64,000 nucleotides of DNA. Source: Morella rubra. Its lineage: Eukaryota > Streptophyta > Magnoliopsida > Fagales > Myricaceae. The stretch is taken from contig CM025850.1 in the NCBI GenBank assembly GCA_003952965.2, positions 26,479,797-26,543,796 of the forward strand, read 5' to 3'. The position numbers and the translations under genes are program-made. Below, piece after piece: positions 19,562-31,647 of the stretch (positions within the stretch are counted from its first letter, which is position 1; each line of letters starts with the position of its first letter). The notes below the pieces were generated by a model. The model saw only the letters and a list, made by a program, of their open reading frames with translations. It was not told the origin of the DNA and made no database searches.

Positions 19562-22500
19562 CTGACGAATGTCTTGGGGATCAGCAATCCTTGTTGCTCC
19601 AATACAAGGAAAGCCTCGTGTTCAATACTAGCTTGTCATCAAAACTGGTACATTGGAATCAGAATGTCGATTGCCGTTTGTGGGATGGTGTATCCTGCAA
19701 CGATGGACATGTTACCGGTCTCTATCTGGGTAACGAATCCATCTCTAGTGGACTTGACAATTCCAGTAGCCTTTTCGGTCTTAGCTATCTTCAGTACCTG
19801 GACTTGGCGGATAACGACTTTAATTCTTCCCAGATTCCGCACCAGTTTAAGAAGCTAAAGAATCTGCGTTATTTGGGTCTGGCAAATGCTGGTTTTTCGG
19901 GGCAAATTCCGATTGAGATTTCACATCTCACAGAGCTGGTTACTCTTGACTTGAATCGAAATTCACTTGAAGGAAGTATTCCAATTTCTCTATTTTCCCT
20001 TCCATCATTGGAGGAGTTGGATCTTTCCGACAACAACTTTTCTGGTCAGTTGGATGAACTTTCCAACATTTCTTCGTACCAACTACGCACCCTTCGTTTG
20101 AGTGGTAATTATTTGCTTGGAGGAAGTATTCTAATTTCTCTATTTTCCCTCCCATCATTGGAGGAGTTGGATCTTTCCAGCAACAACTTTTCTGGTCAGT
20201 TGGATGAATTTTCCAACGTTTCTTCTTACCAACTACGCACCCTTCGTTTGAGTCGTAATTATTTGCTTGGAGGAAGTATTCCAATTTCTCTATTTTCCCT
20301 CCCATCATTGGAGGAGTTGGATCTTTCCTACAACAGATTTTCTGGTCAGTTGGATGAACTTTCCAACATTTCTTCGTACCAACTACGCACCCTTCGTTTG
20401 CGTCGTAATTTGCTTGGAGGAAGTATTCCAATTTCTCTATTTTCCCTCCCATCATTGGAGGAGTTGGATCTTTCCGGCAACAACTTTTCTGGTCAGTTGG
20501 ATGAACTTTCCAACGTTTCTTTGTACCATGTACAGCACATTGATTTGAGTAGTAATTTGCTTGGAGGAAGAATTCCAATTTCTCTATTTTCCCTTCCTTC
20601 ATTGGAGATGTTGTATCTTTCCGACAACAGATTTTCTGGTAAGTTGGATGAACTTTCCAACGTTTCTTCTTACCAAATATCAGACATTGTTTTGAGTGGC
20701 AACAATTTGGAAGGGCCAATTCCCATGTCTCTCTTTAATCTTCGAGGTCTTCAAATCCTCTCCCTTTCTTCAAACAATTTTAGAGGCTCGTTGGAGATAA
20801 ATGCGAATCCACGACCGACAAATCCTTTTAGACTGGATCTTTCTCACAATGAATTAATGCAGATTGGATGTTTTCAACCTAATTCTTCGTCATTCAGCTC
20901 GTCAGTTTTCGACACATTACGCTTGTCTTACAACAAATTGAAGGCATTTCCAGATTGCTTGATGAACCAATCTAATCTGTTGTATTTAGACCTTTCAAAC
21001 AACCAGATTGAAGGAGAGATACCCAAGTGGATCTGTAAACTTCCTATTAATGTGTTAAATCTCTCCTATAACTATTTGGTGACTACGGAAGAATATTTCT
21101 GCAATTCGTCGAGTTTGTTGTACTTGGACCTTCGCTCCAACCAACTCCAAGGGCCACTACAGCTAGTGCTCAGATCACGACTCGAGTACTTGGATTTGTC
21201 AATGAATAACTTCAGCTCTACCCTACCGGCTAGCATTGGTAACTTCCTTGCTACTGCTTATTTCTTCTCTCTTTCCAAGAATAAACTATACGGGAGTATC
21301 CCTATGTCAATGTGCAATGCCACAAATCTTGAAGTTCTAGATCTATCTGGCAATTTCTTCAGTTGCTCGATTCCCCAGTGCTTGATCGGAATGAGGAATT
21401 TAAAAAAGCTCAACCTCAGGAGAAACAACTTGACTGGCACCATTTCGGCCACATTTACAAGCCAATCCTATCTAAGAGTTTTAGCTCTCAATGGAAACCA
21501 ATTTGAAGGGAAATTACCAAAATCATTGGCTAATTGCACAGATTTGTTGATCTTGGACCTTGGGAACAACCACATAGAGGACACCTTCCCTTGTTGGTTG
21601 AAGAGTGCATCCGGGTTGAGAATCCTTATCTTGCGATTTAATAAGTTCTATGGGCCCATTGGTTGTCCAGGGCCTAATGCCACATGGCCAGAGCTTCAAA
21701 TAATAGACTTGGCTTCAAACAACTTTAGTGGCAAGATTCCAACAAACTGGTTTCCTACTTGGATGGCGATGATAGATCCCAAAGTGGAAATCGATTATTC
21801 CCCAATAATCAATTCTTTTTATCTTGAGCTGCCTTTGAAACAAAGGCTTGGTGTCTCTTTTGTGGATTTCCAAGATGAAATAAATGTTCTTCTTAAAGGT
21901 CATTCGATGGAGTTAGGGAAGATCCAAACTAGCTTCACTTGGATTGACTTCTCATGCAACAAGTTTGATGGTCCTATACCTGAAGAATTAGGAGGACTCA
22001 AATCGCTATATCTTCTCAACCTATCGCATAACGCTTTCACAGGCCCAATCCCATCATCTCTGGGAAACTTGAGTAAGCTTGAATCTCTAGACCTATCAAG
22101 CAATAAGCTTACTGGAAAGATCCCTCAGCAACTTGCAGATGGTCTTATTTTCTTGTCAGTCCTCAATCTTTCATTCAATCAACTTGTGGAAAATATCCCA
22201 ATGGTCAAGCAATTTTTTACATTTTCGGAAACTTCCTACGAAGGAAACAAAGGATTATGTGGCTCCCCTTTAAAAGAAAAATGTGGGTATCAAGAATCAG
22301 GATCACTACCTCCAGCATTTGAAGGAACCCACTCGAATTCTAGGAATGCATTTAACTGGAATGCAGTTAACTGGAATTACATTAGTGTTGAATTGGGATA
22401 TTTTTATGGCTTGGCCATTGTGATTGGGCCCCTTTTGTTTTGGAGGAAGTGGAGGATACGGTACTATACCAGCATTGATGATATCTGTTTTAGGATCTTC

Positions 22501-22578
22501 CCTCAATGCTATCTTAGAAGAGAATATCGTGGAAGACGAGTGCACAAAAAGTACCAAGGGCAAAGGGTTATTAATTAA
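19555..22578 (+). CDS. LRR receptor-like protein (Ve/RLP type), intronless
   Basis: About 1,000 residues in one exon. Order: N-terminal cap (ECLGDQQSLLLQ at about 6-17, WDGVSCND at about 43-50); a long run of extracellular LRRs of the LxxLxLxxNxLxGxIP plant type; a non-LRR island at about 732-785; four more LRRs; a C-terminal cap (GNKGLCGSPLKEKC at about 898-911); a transmembrane helix at about 942-963; and a short basic tail with no kinase. This is the plan of cell-surface receptor-like proteins such as Ve1 and Cf proteins, which sense pathogen or developmental signals and work with partner kinases. The gene has many N-x-S/T sites. No in-frame ATG lies near the start (19555 is GTG); the likely start is 19484 in another frame. 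The broken second copy and its duplicate lie downstream at 25273 and 55279. The ligand is unknown. Confidence 0.9.
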   Translation: MVSDECLGDQQSLLLQYKESLVFNTSLSSKLVHWNQNVDCRLWDGVSCNDGHVTGLYLGNESISSGLDNSSSLFGLSYLQYLDLADNDFNSSQIPHQFKKLKNLRYLGLANAGFSGQIPIEISHLTELVTLDLNRNSLEGSIPISLFSLPSLEELDLSDNNFSGQLDELSNISSYQLRTLRLSGNYLLGGSILISLFSLPSLEELDLSSNNFSGQLDEFSNVSSYQLRTLRLSRNYLLGGSIPISLFSLPSLEELDLSYNRFSGQLDELSNISSYQLRTLRLRRNLLGGSIPISLFSLPSLEELDLSGNNFSGQLDELSNVSLYHVQHIDLSSNLLGGRIPISLFSLPSLEMLYLSDNRFSGKLDELSNVSSYQISDIVLSGNNLEGPIPMSLFNLRGLQILSLSSNNFRGSLEINANPRPTNPFRLDLSHNELMQIGCFQPNSSSFSSSVFDTLRLSYNKLKAFPDCLMNQSNLLYLDLSNNQIEGEIPKWICKLPINVLNLSYNYLVTTEEYFCNSSSLLYLDLRSNQLQGPLQLVLRSRLEYLDLSMNNFSSTLPASIGNFLATAYFFSLSKNKLYGSIPMSMCNATNLEVLDLSGNFFSCSIPQCLIGMRNLKKLNLRRNNLTGTISATFTSQSYLRVLALNGNQFEGKLPKSLANCTDLLILDLGNNHIEDTFPCWLKSASGLRILILRFNKFYGPIGCPGPNATWPELQIIDLASNNFSGKIPTNWFPTWMAMIDPKVEIDYSPIINSFYLELPLKQRLGVSFVDFQDEINVLLKGHSMELGKIQTSFTWIDFSCNKFDGPIPEELGGLKSLYLLNLSHNAFTGPIPSSLGNLSKLESLDLSSNKLTGKIPQQLADGLIFLSVLNLSFNQLVENIPMVKQFFTFSETSYEGNKGLCGSPLKEKCGYQESGSLPPAFEGTHSNSRNAFNWNAVNWNYISVELGYFYGLAIVIGPLLFWRKWRIRYYTSIDDICFRIFPQCYLRREYRGRRVHKKYQGQRVIN
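19972..20715 (+). repeat. Five tandem 147-150-bp units inside the receptor ectodomain
   Basis: Unit starts at 19972, 20122, 20272, 20419 and 20566 (150, 150, 147, 147, 150 bp). Each encodes two LRRs of the form G-S-I-P-I-S-L-F-S-L-P-S-L-E-E-L-D-L-S, then FSGQLDELSN. The first four are nearly identical and the fifth is more diverged. The near identity indicates recent expansion or gene conversion within the recognition surface (residues about 140-387). It also creates a 259-codon spurious open frame on the minus strand. Confidence 0.92.
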
Positions 22579-23498
22579 GTAATATAGTTTGATTTATTTT
22601 GGTGTTTTGGTTGTAATATAAAGTAAGAATAAAACACGTAGCCATGCATTTGGATGCGAGCTTTGTTTTATGGTGTGATGCTTGTGACTTTCGAACATAT
22701 TGTGATTTTTTTGTATTATTAATATTAGATTTGCAGGTGACTTGCCATACGTGCAACTTGCTCCTGTTGTTGCACTTGCACCTTCTTCGGTCACTAACTA
22801 TTTTATATTTTCACTCAGAACAATTAAAGATTTGTAGTTATATTTGTTGTTTTTTTGTATATCGTACTGTTAGCTTTAAAGCTTCAAAGTGAGGTCTTTT
22901 ATAATAATTTATAAAATAAAATATTAATAAAAATTAGTTAAAACATATTCTTCTAGCTTTTTGAGATGTAAAATTACTTATCAAAATTTTATATTCTAAA
23001 TTTGTTAATATATCATTTTTAATTGATAATATGATTAATTTATTTAATCTTTCTTATCATAGTAAATCTTATATAGGATTTTATTAGTTTTAATTTAAAA
23101 AAACTTCTTTATGCAAAAGTAACAATTATAAGTATTCTCAATAATATTCTATAAGCGATACTTGCATTTGGAAAAGAGTTAAATCTTTTTATTTAGTTTA
23201 ATGCTTCAATTGGTGTGTAAGTCTCTAATCTTAATTTTTTAAAACATTTTCAAGTAGAAGACAATTTTTTTCAAGTCATCCTCATCAAAGATTTTAACTT
23301 TTTTAAATTAAAAAAAAATAAAAAATATTTTCATAGATTATAAATTGTTCAAACCTATTTTCAATTGATGAAATATCTTGATTTGCAATATATATAAAAT
23401 AATCAATCTAAAAGATTCTTCTACTGATTGTATTGTTTCATGATCAGTATTTTGATCAAACTTTTTTTTTTCTTTTTTAACGTGGAATACTCTCATTT
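22579..23498 (+). other. 3' flank of receptor copy 1
   Basis: AT-rich and non-coding. From about 22640 it aligns with 30742-31647 and 60748-61654, the sequence after the second and third receptor copies. A roughly 50-bp block at 30975-31020 is missing here. The shared flank shows that the duplication unit was larger than the coding region. Confidence 0.75.
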
Positions 23499-25272
23499 TG
23501 TCACGCCCTGTGTCTGTACGTACCCCCTAGGCTCACCTAGAGAGATGGTATACACACAGGCGGAAATTACGGCACGAACCGGTCCTATGAAATACCAACT
23601 GCTTGGCTTCGAAAAAGCTTAGTGGAAACGTTTAGTTAAAATTAGTATTGTACTTAGAAACTTGCTAAGAAAGGAAAATTAGGTTTTTTGAAAACTAATG
23701 GTAAAGCGACGTTGATAAATTCGCTAATATAATTCTTCGAAGTTTGAAACTCTTGGGAATAAAAGAAAAGAAAAACATGAGAATTCAAAAATAAAATAAT
23801 TAAGATAAGATGAAATTTTGAAGAATAAATACATGACTTCAATATTGATCACGGTTTTTCTCTTTTTACAAAAGACATCCTTCAAGAGGATTACAAAAAA
23901 AAGAGAAATAGATACAAAAGTGGAAGCTTTCTAAAGCTTTCCATACTAATACAACCGTGATTCTAAAACGTCATATACAAAAGCTGATGAAACTCTAAAA
24001 GAAACTGCATCTAAAGTCTACTAATCCTTTGCATCAGTGTCAGAAGTCAGGTCTACTATCTCTGTCTTGGGGGAGACACGACTACCCTCCGCCAGTGGAG
24101 AAGGAACTATACGAAGGAAGGTTGAGTCTACATCAATCAACCCGAAATCCTCAAGTCGGGATAATAGGAGTAGTGGTGGTCCTTTAAGATACTAGTGGGC
24201 TCATGCTCCACTGTATCTCGAACGTGTCCGTAACCCACGTTCAAATCTTCATCACTAGGATATAAGGGTTGAGGTCTAATGTCTGCTCGCTCTTAAATAA
24301 CTCATCTGCAAGGTCTGATATACACAGTCCACATACAAATGCAAGACTGAAAAAGGGTGAGTCCTACTGACTCAGTAAAGGATAAAGGGACATGACATAT
24401 GAAACAATGAGTAGGAACAATCATAGCAGCACGTATACAATAAATAAGCATCGATAATAATAGACAGAATATCAACGTATGATCAATACAATAAAAAAAT
24501 GATGCATTTGTTTCTAGGTCAATTCTCTTTCTTTCTTTTTCCGGTCCGATAGAGGTGTCCCCATTGCGCTCTGTTTAACCCCCAGAGTCAAGGTTGTGCG
24601 TCTCTCCTCTCCTCTGGGATTGTCCCGTGCATCACACACACCAAGACCCAGTTAGGCAAGCTTTGTACCATTGCCTAAGGGAACCAACCACTATTCCTTT
24701 AGTGGTGGCTTGCACACTCCTATGTGAACGGTACCGTTACCCGTCTTAGTATCACCTATAGGTATAGGTTATTTCCGGTCATAACAGTGTTTTCCATACC
24801 CATGAGATGATTATGCAGTATGACATATCATAAGCATACGAGATTCACAGCTTACGTAATCTGAATATAAACTGCACATATGCACTTTCTAATTTTACAA
24901 TGCAAAGATATGGTACAAAATGTATTTGAACTTTAAAATAGGTAAAATATTAGAGCGTACTAATTACGTACTATTAATATTCTAATTAATAGGACTTAGG
25001 ACTAAAGCTAATATTCGATTGTCTTTCCTTTGATTATTTCTAACAATTAACATGTACTAAATTACTTAATTGTTGATGTTTATCAAATAGCCTCGTTTCT
25101 CCTTTTAATAATTAGTTGTATTGTTTAACTAATTAACTACCAATTATCTAATTAATTTCTATTTTAATTTACCATTGGAGCTGAGAGAAGAACAAGAAAA
25201 TAACATGCATGCATTTCTTTATAACTTTCATGGCACCCGAAACACACCATTTATTTTCTTATGTAAAAATAT
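23499..25272. mobile_element. LTR family C, copy C2, truncated
   Basis: It starts TGTCACGCCCTGTG after the flank ATACTCTCATTT. The same junction occurs at 31648, so this LTR was already in place when the receptor locus was copied. It shares with C1 the GAGGTGTCC...CTCTGTTTAACCC block and the small-ORF block. It ends abruptly at 25272, where receptor coding sequence begins without any LTR end. Confidence 0.75.
24021..24315 (-). pseudogene. Conserved LTR-encoded small ORF, copy C2 (broken)
   Basis: The minus-strand blocks appear in the same order as in C1: a SEQTLDLNPYILVMKI-like start, WVTDTFE, then DVDSTFLRIVPSPL and the tail EIVDLTSDTDAKD ending at a stop at 24021. In-frame stops and frame changes interrupt the first half. 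The tail core I/V-D-L-T-S-D-T is kept. Confidence 0.5.
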
Positions 25273-28200
25273 GTCTCTATCTGGGTAACGAATCCATCTC
25301 TAGTGGACTTGACAATTCCAGTAGCCTTTTCGGTCTTAGCTATCTTCAGTACCTGGACTTGGCGGATAACGACTTTAATTCTTCCCAGATTCCGCACCAG
25401 TTTAAGAAGCTAAAGAATCTGCGTTATTTGGGTCTGGCAAATGCTGGTTTTTCGGGGCAAATTCCGATTGAGATTTCACATCTCACAGAGCTGGTTACTC
25501 TTGACTTGAATCGAAATTCACTTGAAGGAAGTATTCCAATTTCTCTATTTTCCCTCCCATCATTGGAGGAGTTGGATCTTTCCGACAACAACTTTTCTGG
25601 TCAGTTGGATGAACTTTCCAACATTTCTTCGTACCAACTACGCACCCTTCGTTTGAGTGGTAATTATTTGCTTGGTAGGAAGTATTTCTAATTTGGGCTA
25701 TTTTTCCTCTCCATCCATTGGAGGAGGTTGGAAGTCTTTGACCAAGACAACTAACTAGTTTTCTGGTCGGGGAGTTCCATCAATCTGTGATGCAATTGGT
25801 TCCCCGATTTCTACGCTTAATAACTATACGCAGACGCTTCGTTTGCAGATATTCTGTACTATTTTATTGACATTGGCAGGAATATAATGGATAGACTATA
25901 GCAGGGGCCACCAATGTTTTCATCTATTATCTTCTCCTCCCATCATTTGAGGAGTTGGACTCTGCATTCCTCTTATTCTCTAGCACCAGACAATTATTCA
26001 CTGAGTCGAAGGTTGGGATTTGGTACAATAGCTACTACTCCATGAGCATTTTCCTATATCGTACCACGACGACAACACCCTCATTCGTTGCTGTATGCGT
26101 AATTGATTACTTTGGAGGTCTACTCTTATATATAACTGCACAGGATATTAACTTGCGTATTATCCCTACGACCATCCATTTTGGAGGCAGTAATGGATAG
26201 ATCTTCCTCACAAGCGACAACAACTCTTACTCAGTTATGCTTTGGTATGATACTTTCCGAGAGAGCGTATATATGTATTCGTTACCTATAATGTACAGTA
26301 CTAATTGATATATGAGAAGTAGTGAGATTTGCCTTAGGTGGAATGAATTCCTACATTTGCATCGTACTTTAACGTGCTAGTACCTTCACTTGGATCGCAT
26401 CGTTGTATTTAGAAGTACTCTCACGATCAAACGGGAGAGTCTTTCTCGGTAAACGTAAGTTGATAAATTGATAACATTCTCCACAACGTTTCTTTGTTAG
26501 CAATAACACTCTTGCATGCACAATTCCGATTTGAGTAGTCATTTGATCTGGACGGAAATGACTATTCCAATTTTCTCTATATTCCCTTCCTCCCCTTCCA
26601 TTGGACAGCAATGTTGTAAAACATGCGGTGTTACGCGCGACAAACAAGATTATTCTTGTTAGTTGAAGCTTCTTGTGCTATTTGATACCTTGCAACGTGT
26701 TCTGTATCTTGTCACTATCAAATATCAGTACATTTGTGTTCGCTGCATACAATTTGAAAGGAGCCACAACTTCGCATTTCTCTACTTTAATACTTTCGAG
26801 CTCTCTATCAATCTCACTACTCCTCTTATATCGTTCAACAATTTTAGACAGTGCACGAGTTATGGTCAGTATAAATGCGATTTGTAGACACAGTAGAGTA
26901 AGAATCAACTTATTGGAGGATTGGTATTCGATTTCTCACAACGATGATATTTAATTGGAGATCAGCATGTTTCCAACAGGGCTACACTTGTTGCTTTTAC
27001 GATATATACTAGCCTCGTGGTCAGTTTGTCAACATTGTTAGAACTCTTCCTAAGCAACAAAGTTGAAGGCTACTTTCCTATGATTGCTTCTTGGCGGAAC
27101 TCTGCAATATCTAGATTCTGTAGTGAAAAAATTTTGGAACACAAATAGTGAACGACCTGGATTGCATAACAGTACACCAGATAATGATAGAATAGTGGTG
27201 ACTAGAAATGATACTCCGAAGTGTTGTATTACTGTACCACGCTTCAACGATATTTACAATGGGTGCTGCTGCAAATCTCTCCTATAGCATACTAATTTGG
27301 TGACTGAATTGGAAAAGAATGTAATTCTGGAATTCTGCAAGGGCTAATTTGTCGGAATTATGGTGTGTACCTGTGAAAACAAGTAACCATGGACAGTTCG
27401 TTCCCAACCAAAGCTGCCCAAGAGGACCTAGTGCAGGATTTGCCTAGATATAGTAGGAGCGCGTAACGATGTATCTTTTGGTTATTTTTTAATGAGATAA
27501 GAAGAGGTAAACATGTACAAGCGCTCAATACCATACCAGGGCAGCATTCTCGCTAAAACCTCTCTCTGTAGGCTATATGAGTTAGATTCACATCATTGTC
27601 TTGCTTTCCACAGAGTACACAATTCGTTATAATCGGGCATGTTCTATTCTGCCTATGCTCACACTAACTGAGCAAAGCGCACAGAGCTTGGGTAAGTTTC
27701 TAGATCCTATACTGACAATTTCTTTCTACAGTGCAAAGATTGTGAGGCACCACCAATTGCGAGTTGTAGTCGAGAGAATGAATGATTTAATATGTGTCTG
27801 TTACCCATCCAAGAGAATTACTAACATGATCTTGACTTCGGTCTAGCTCGCCCATGTATCTGTGCTACATTTTTCTAAACTTAAGCCAAGTCCCTAAGCC
27901 AGTATAGAAGAGTAGTTTTAGTCTCTTATGTGATAATTCCGCATAATTGTAGAAGGGGTAAATTATACCAAAAATCATCTGCTCATTGCACAGATTTCGT
28001 CTAGATTCTCGGTTGTCTACCTTGGGAATCCATAGCCACACTCGGTCGCGAAACGGCCAGTTCGCATTGTTGGCGACAAGGATGGTGGCACTTGTGACGG
28101 GGTGTTTATTGAGAGCTTAATAATTCATTGCGAGATTTGAATTAAGCTTATTTCTACCCTCCCCCCTTAGTATAACTGGTGACTCATATTGAGTTTGATT

Positions 28201-29290
28201 TTCTAGCGCTAAGGGCCTAATCGCTCTCATCATGGCCGGGCGCTAGTTTACGTAATAGACTTTTGAGAAGGCTGTTAATACGCAAAATATATCTTGTAAA
28301 GCCTTTGATCACGAGAGCACAATTAAAGGCGTAGTATTGGGGGGTAAAATTTAATTCTTAACAAGATTCCCAACAAATCATGGATTTATTGCCTACCTGG
28401 GGAGCGTGTTGCGCAATGATAGAGCCAAACGCTCGCCACAGGGAGATTTTCCATTCAGAATATCGGCTAATGCCATGCTCGCGCTGATCATCATATATAT
28501 GATACGTGTAATTTGAGTCCTGCTAGTTCAGTTATGAGACACATTGGTCCTGCGTTAAACACAAATGCATATAATGTTCTTCTTACTCTTTATCAATTAG
28601 GTCATACAATCACGCACCGCAGAGTTAGTTGATAGGGTCCGAACTATGTCTTATGCTGAGATTTGATTATATGATGTAGGCACAAACAATTGGTAGATCT
28701 GAAGGACCAGGGCTTTACTTTGAGCGCTAAGAAGATAGTACGTAAGTTGTGACTTTCAGAAATAGGCGATATATCCTTCTCAACCTATCTCGCTATAATT
28801 CTATCTACAGGCACTAGTGCAATGTTGTAACTGTCGAAACAATTGATGGATGAGCTGAGAAAAGAATCTGGTGAGAAACCGCTACTAGAAATCATGCTAC
28901 TCACATTGGCAATATGCAATCCCTCATTGTCTACTATGCAACAAGATGGATCGATTACATCCATAATTTTCTTATCTAATCCTCCAATCTGTTCGTATCA
29001 CAAATTTTTTGTCAACACTTGTGGAAATGTGTGATGTCTCCGATATGCGTTACAAGACCAATTTGTAGGCTTAACGCAATATTTTCAGGGACCACATTCT
29101 ATATGAAGGAAACAGAGTGAATGGGTTATGTGTGCTTATACGCCTATGAAAGGGGAAACATCATGGTGGAGTATCATGGCGGGAGTAAATCAGGAATGCA
29201 GCTTTAGTCTCGCAACGCTATCTTGAGAGAGAACAGCTGAGTCGTTCACCAAATTCGGGGCGCACTGGAAATGGGCAGGGTTGAGACTGC
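25273..29290 (+). pseudogene. Second LRR receptor copy: clean 5' 403 bp, then heavily degraded
   Basis: 25273-25675 is identical, or nearly so, to 19718-20120 of the intact receptor gene. After that the alignment continues in the same order to the gene's C-terminus, but with extra single bases every few positions plus substitutions. Recognisable landmarks are CTCTCCTATA near 27283, CTTGGGAA near 28021, and the transition to CTATCTTGAGAGAGAACAG near 29219. The degraded part is clearly longer than the matching stretch of the intact gene. It lacks the start codon, signal peptide and first LRRs, and has no usable frame beyond 25691. Such insertion-biased noise is more like an unpolished long read than normal pseudogene decay. 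Confidence 0.75.
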
Positions 29291-30574
29291 GAATTGTACA
29301 ATGAGTCAGTGTGTTTGAAATGGGATTTGTCAAATTTATCTGTTGGATGTTTTGCGTACTTGGTTTCTTTGTGGCCTGGTAATCTCCGTCTCTCTTTTCT
29401 CTTTGGTAGAGAGGATTTCTCTCTAGCTTTTTCGCTAAATCTCATTAAATCTGAGTTTGGGCCTTTGGGTATATACGTGTCCAACCTTTCACCGTGTTTA
29501 CCTCATTTATCAACATCACTAGGGCCATTTCCACAATCTCGAATTTAGGATGGTTGCATTTTCTCTTCTGTTCCACCTTAGCTGTGCCATTAGCATGTGA
29601 ATACCCTGGTTTCATCCCTTATTTAGTAAGTCCTTTGTGTCTTTGTCTTGTTTTGGTCTAACTAATCACACTTCAATTCCTTTTTTGACACAAAAGACTA
29701 ACCTGCCAGTCTTCAAATTGAGGCTGCATCAGGATAAAACAGACTTTCTAGAGACTGATGTGACTTCCCATAGCTGGCAATCAAGTCTTTTCAGACTGAT
29801 AAATCAGAATTTTGCTGCCGTGTGATGTCGATATTGTGTCTTGTGAACTGAAAATCTCAGTGGCATTGATATCCATTGGGTGGAGGGAAAAAGTTTTGTG
29901 CTTTTGCAATTTGGAGATAAATTAGCATAAAGCAAGTGCGACAAGCTTTAGCAAAATCAAACTGCAAACTCAAATGCGATACAACTGTGGTGAAAGAGTA
30001 TTTCTGATGTAAGATAGAATTAGGATTCCTGATGAAGTGAATGAAGCAAGCATCTGTTAGCTCCATTGGGAACATCTGTACTGACATGTCCCCTCATGCC
30101 TTTTCTTTTAAATGTATTCTATCTTTGAGAGTCAATGCTTGTTAGGGAAATATGCATCTAACCAGTTTTATTGCACATTTTTATCTATTGTTGTGGTGGA
30201 CTTGCTGTTCAAGGCTCTGTAGCAGGTGGCTTTAAGAAAAGGAACATAGTGGATGAGAAGTCTATTATGATGGGTCTTATCCATGACATATCTGACGTGT
30301 AGTTTTCTCATTTTCTTTTGCTGGGTTTCTGTATCGCAGGAAACAACCTGAGGTGGAGAAAGGCATTCAAGCTTACATGTTCAAAGTGATCTGAAAAAAT
30401 GCAGCACATACCTTTTTATCAGGTTCCGAAACACGACTCCGGAGGACAGAGCGGTGGCTCTGCTCAATGGGGAAAGCTGATGAAACCTCAGGGATATAGC
30501 TGCTACTTAAGTCAGACCCGAGGGTTGATGATAGTCCTTGGTGCAGGAACCTTACCTACAAATGACACTATTGC
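29291..30574. other. Unclassified 1.3-kb stretch between two receptor tails
   Basis: Most of this sequence does not match the receptor gene and looks free of the noise on its left. It has pyrimidine tracts before TATCGCAG at about 30340, like a splice acceptor. There is also a short frame at about 30205-30300 reading GSVAGGFKKRNIVDEKS...DISDV before a stop. I do not recognise it. The receptor-like words resume at about 30575. Confidence 0.3.
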
Positions 30575-31647
30575 TAGAAGAGAATATCGTGAAGGACAGA
30601 AAGGAGAAAACATGTAAGCCAAGAGTGTGGAGGAGCGAAGGGGCTTATTGACTTATTAATATATGTTTTCTTCAAATATTCATTTTTGGTAAGTGTGATG
30701 GTTATTATCAGATAAAAGAAAGTGAAAAAAACATTATGGTCAGCCATGCAATTCGGATGCGAGCTTTATTTGAGTTGGTGTGATGCTTGTGACTTTCAAC
30801 ATACTGCGATGTTTTTGTAATGTTAATATAAGATTTGCAGGTGACTTGCCAGACGTGCAACTTGCTCCTGTTGTTGCACTTGCACCTCCTTCGGTCGCTA
30901 ATTATTTTATATTTTCACTAAGAAAAATTAAAGATTTGTAGTTTTTTCGTATATCAGACTGTTAGCTTTAAATTTTTGGAGCCAATTTTCTAATCAGGGG
31001 AGCCTTAGGCAAAACTTCAAAATGAGGTCTTTTATAATAATTTATAAAATGTATATTTAAAAATAAAATATTAATAAAAATTTAGTTAAAATGTATTCTT
31101 TTAGCTTTTTGAGATGTAAAATTATTTATCAAAGTTTTATATTCTAAATTTGTTAATATATCATTTTTAATTGATAATATAACTAATTATTTAATCTTTC
31201 TTGCTTCATAATTGATATTACGTAAGATTTTATTAGTTTTATTTTTAAAAAACTTCTTTATGTAAAAGTAACAGTTACAAGTATTGTCAATAATACTCTA
31301 CAAGCAATACTTGCATTTGGAAAAGAGTTAAATCTTTTTATTTAGTTTAATGCTTCAATTGGTGTGTAAGTCTTTAATCTTAATGTTTTAAAACATTTTC
31401 AAGTACAAGACAATGTCTTTTCAAGTCATCCTCATCCAAAGATTTTAACTTTTTCAAATTAAAGGAAAAATAAAAAATATTTTCATAGATTATAAATTGT
31501 TCAAATTATTGTCAATTGACAAAATATCTTGATCTACAATATATATAAAATAATCAATCTAAAAGATTCTTCTACTTATCGTATTGTTTCTTGATCAGTA
31601 TTTTGATCAAACTTTTTTTTCTTTTTTAATGTGGAATACTCTCATTT
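30575..31647 (+). other. Second copy of receptor C-terminal end and 3' flank
   Basis: AGAAGAGAATATCGTG at about 30578 matches 22514-22531 near the end of the receptor gene. From 30742 the paralogous 3' flank follows (GGATGCGAGCTTT, GTGATGCTTGTGACTTTC, CGTGCAACTTGCTCCTGTTG) up to the LTR junction at 31648. Confidence 0.7.

Noticed and set aside
19940..20719. 259-codon open frame on the minus strand opposite the receptor gene, with cysteine-rich repeats
   Set aside because: It is the antisense of the five tandem LRR units. Its repeats mirror the 147-150-bp DNA period, and the sense frame is a known protein family.
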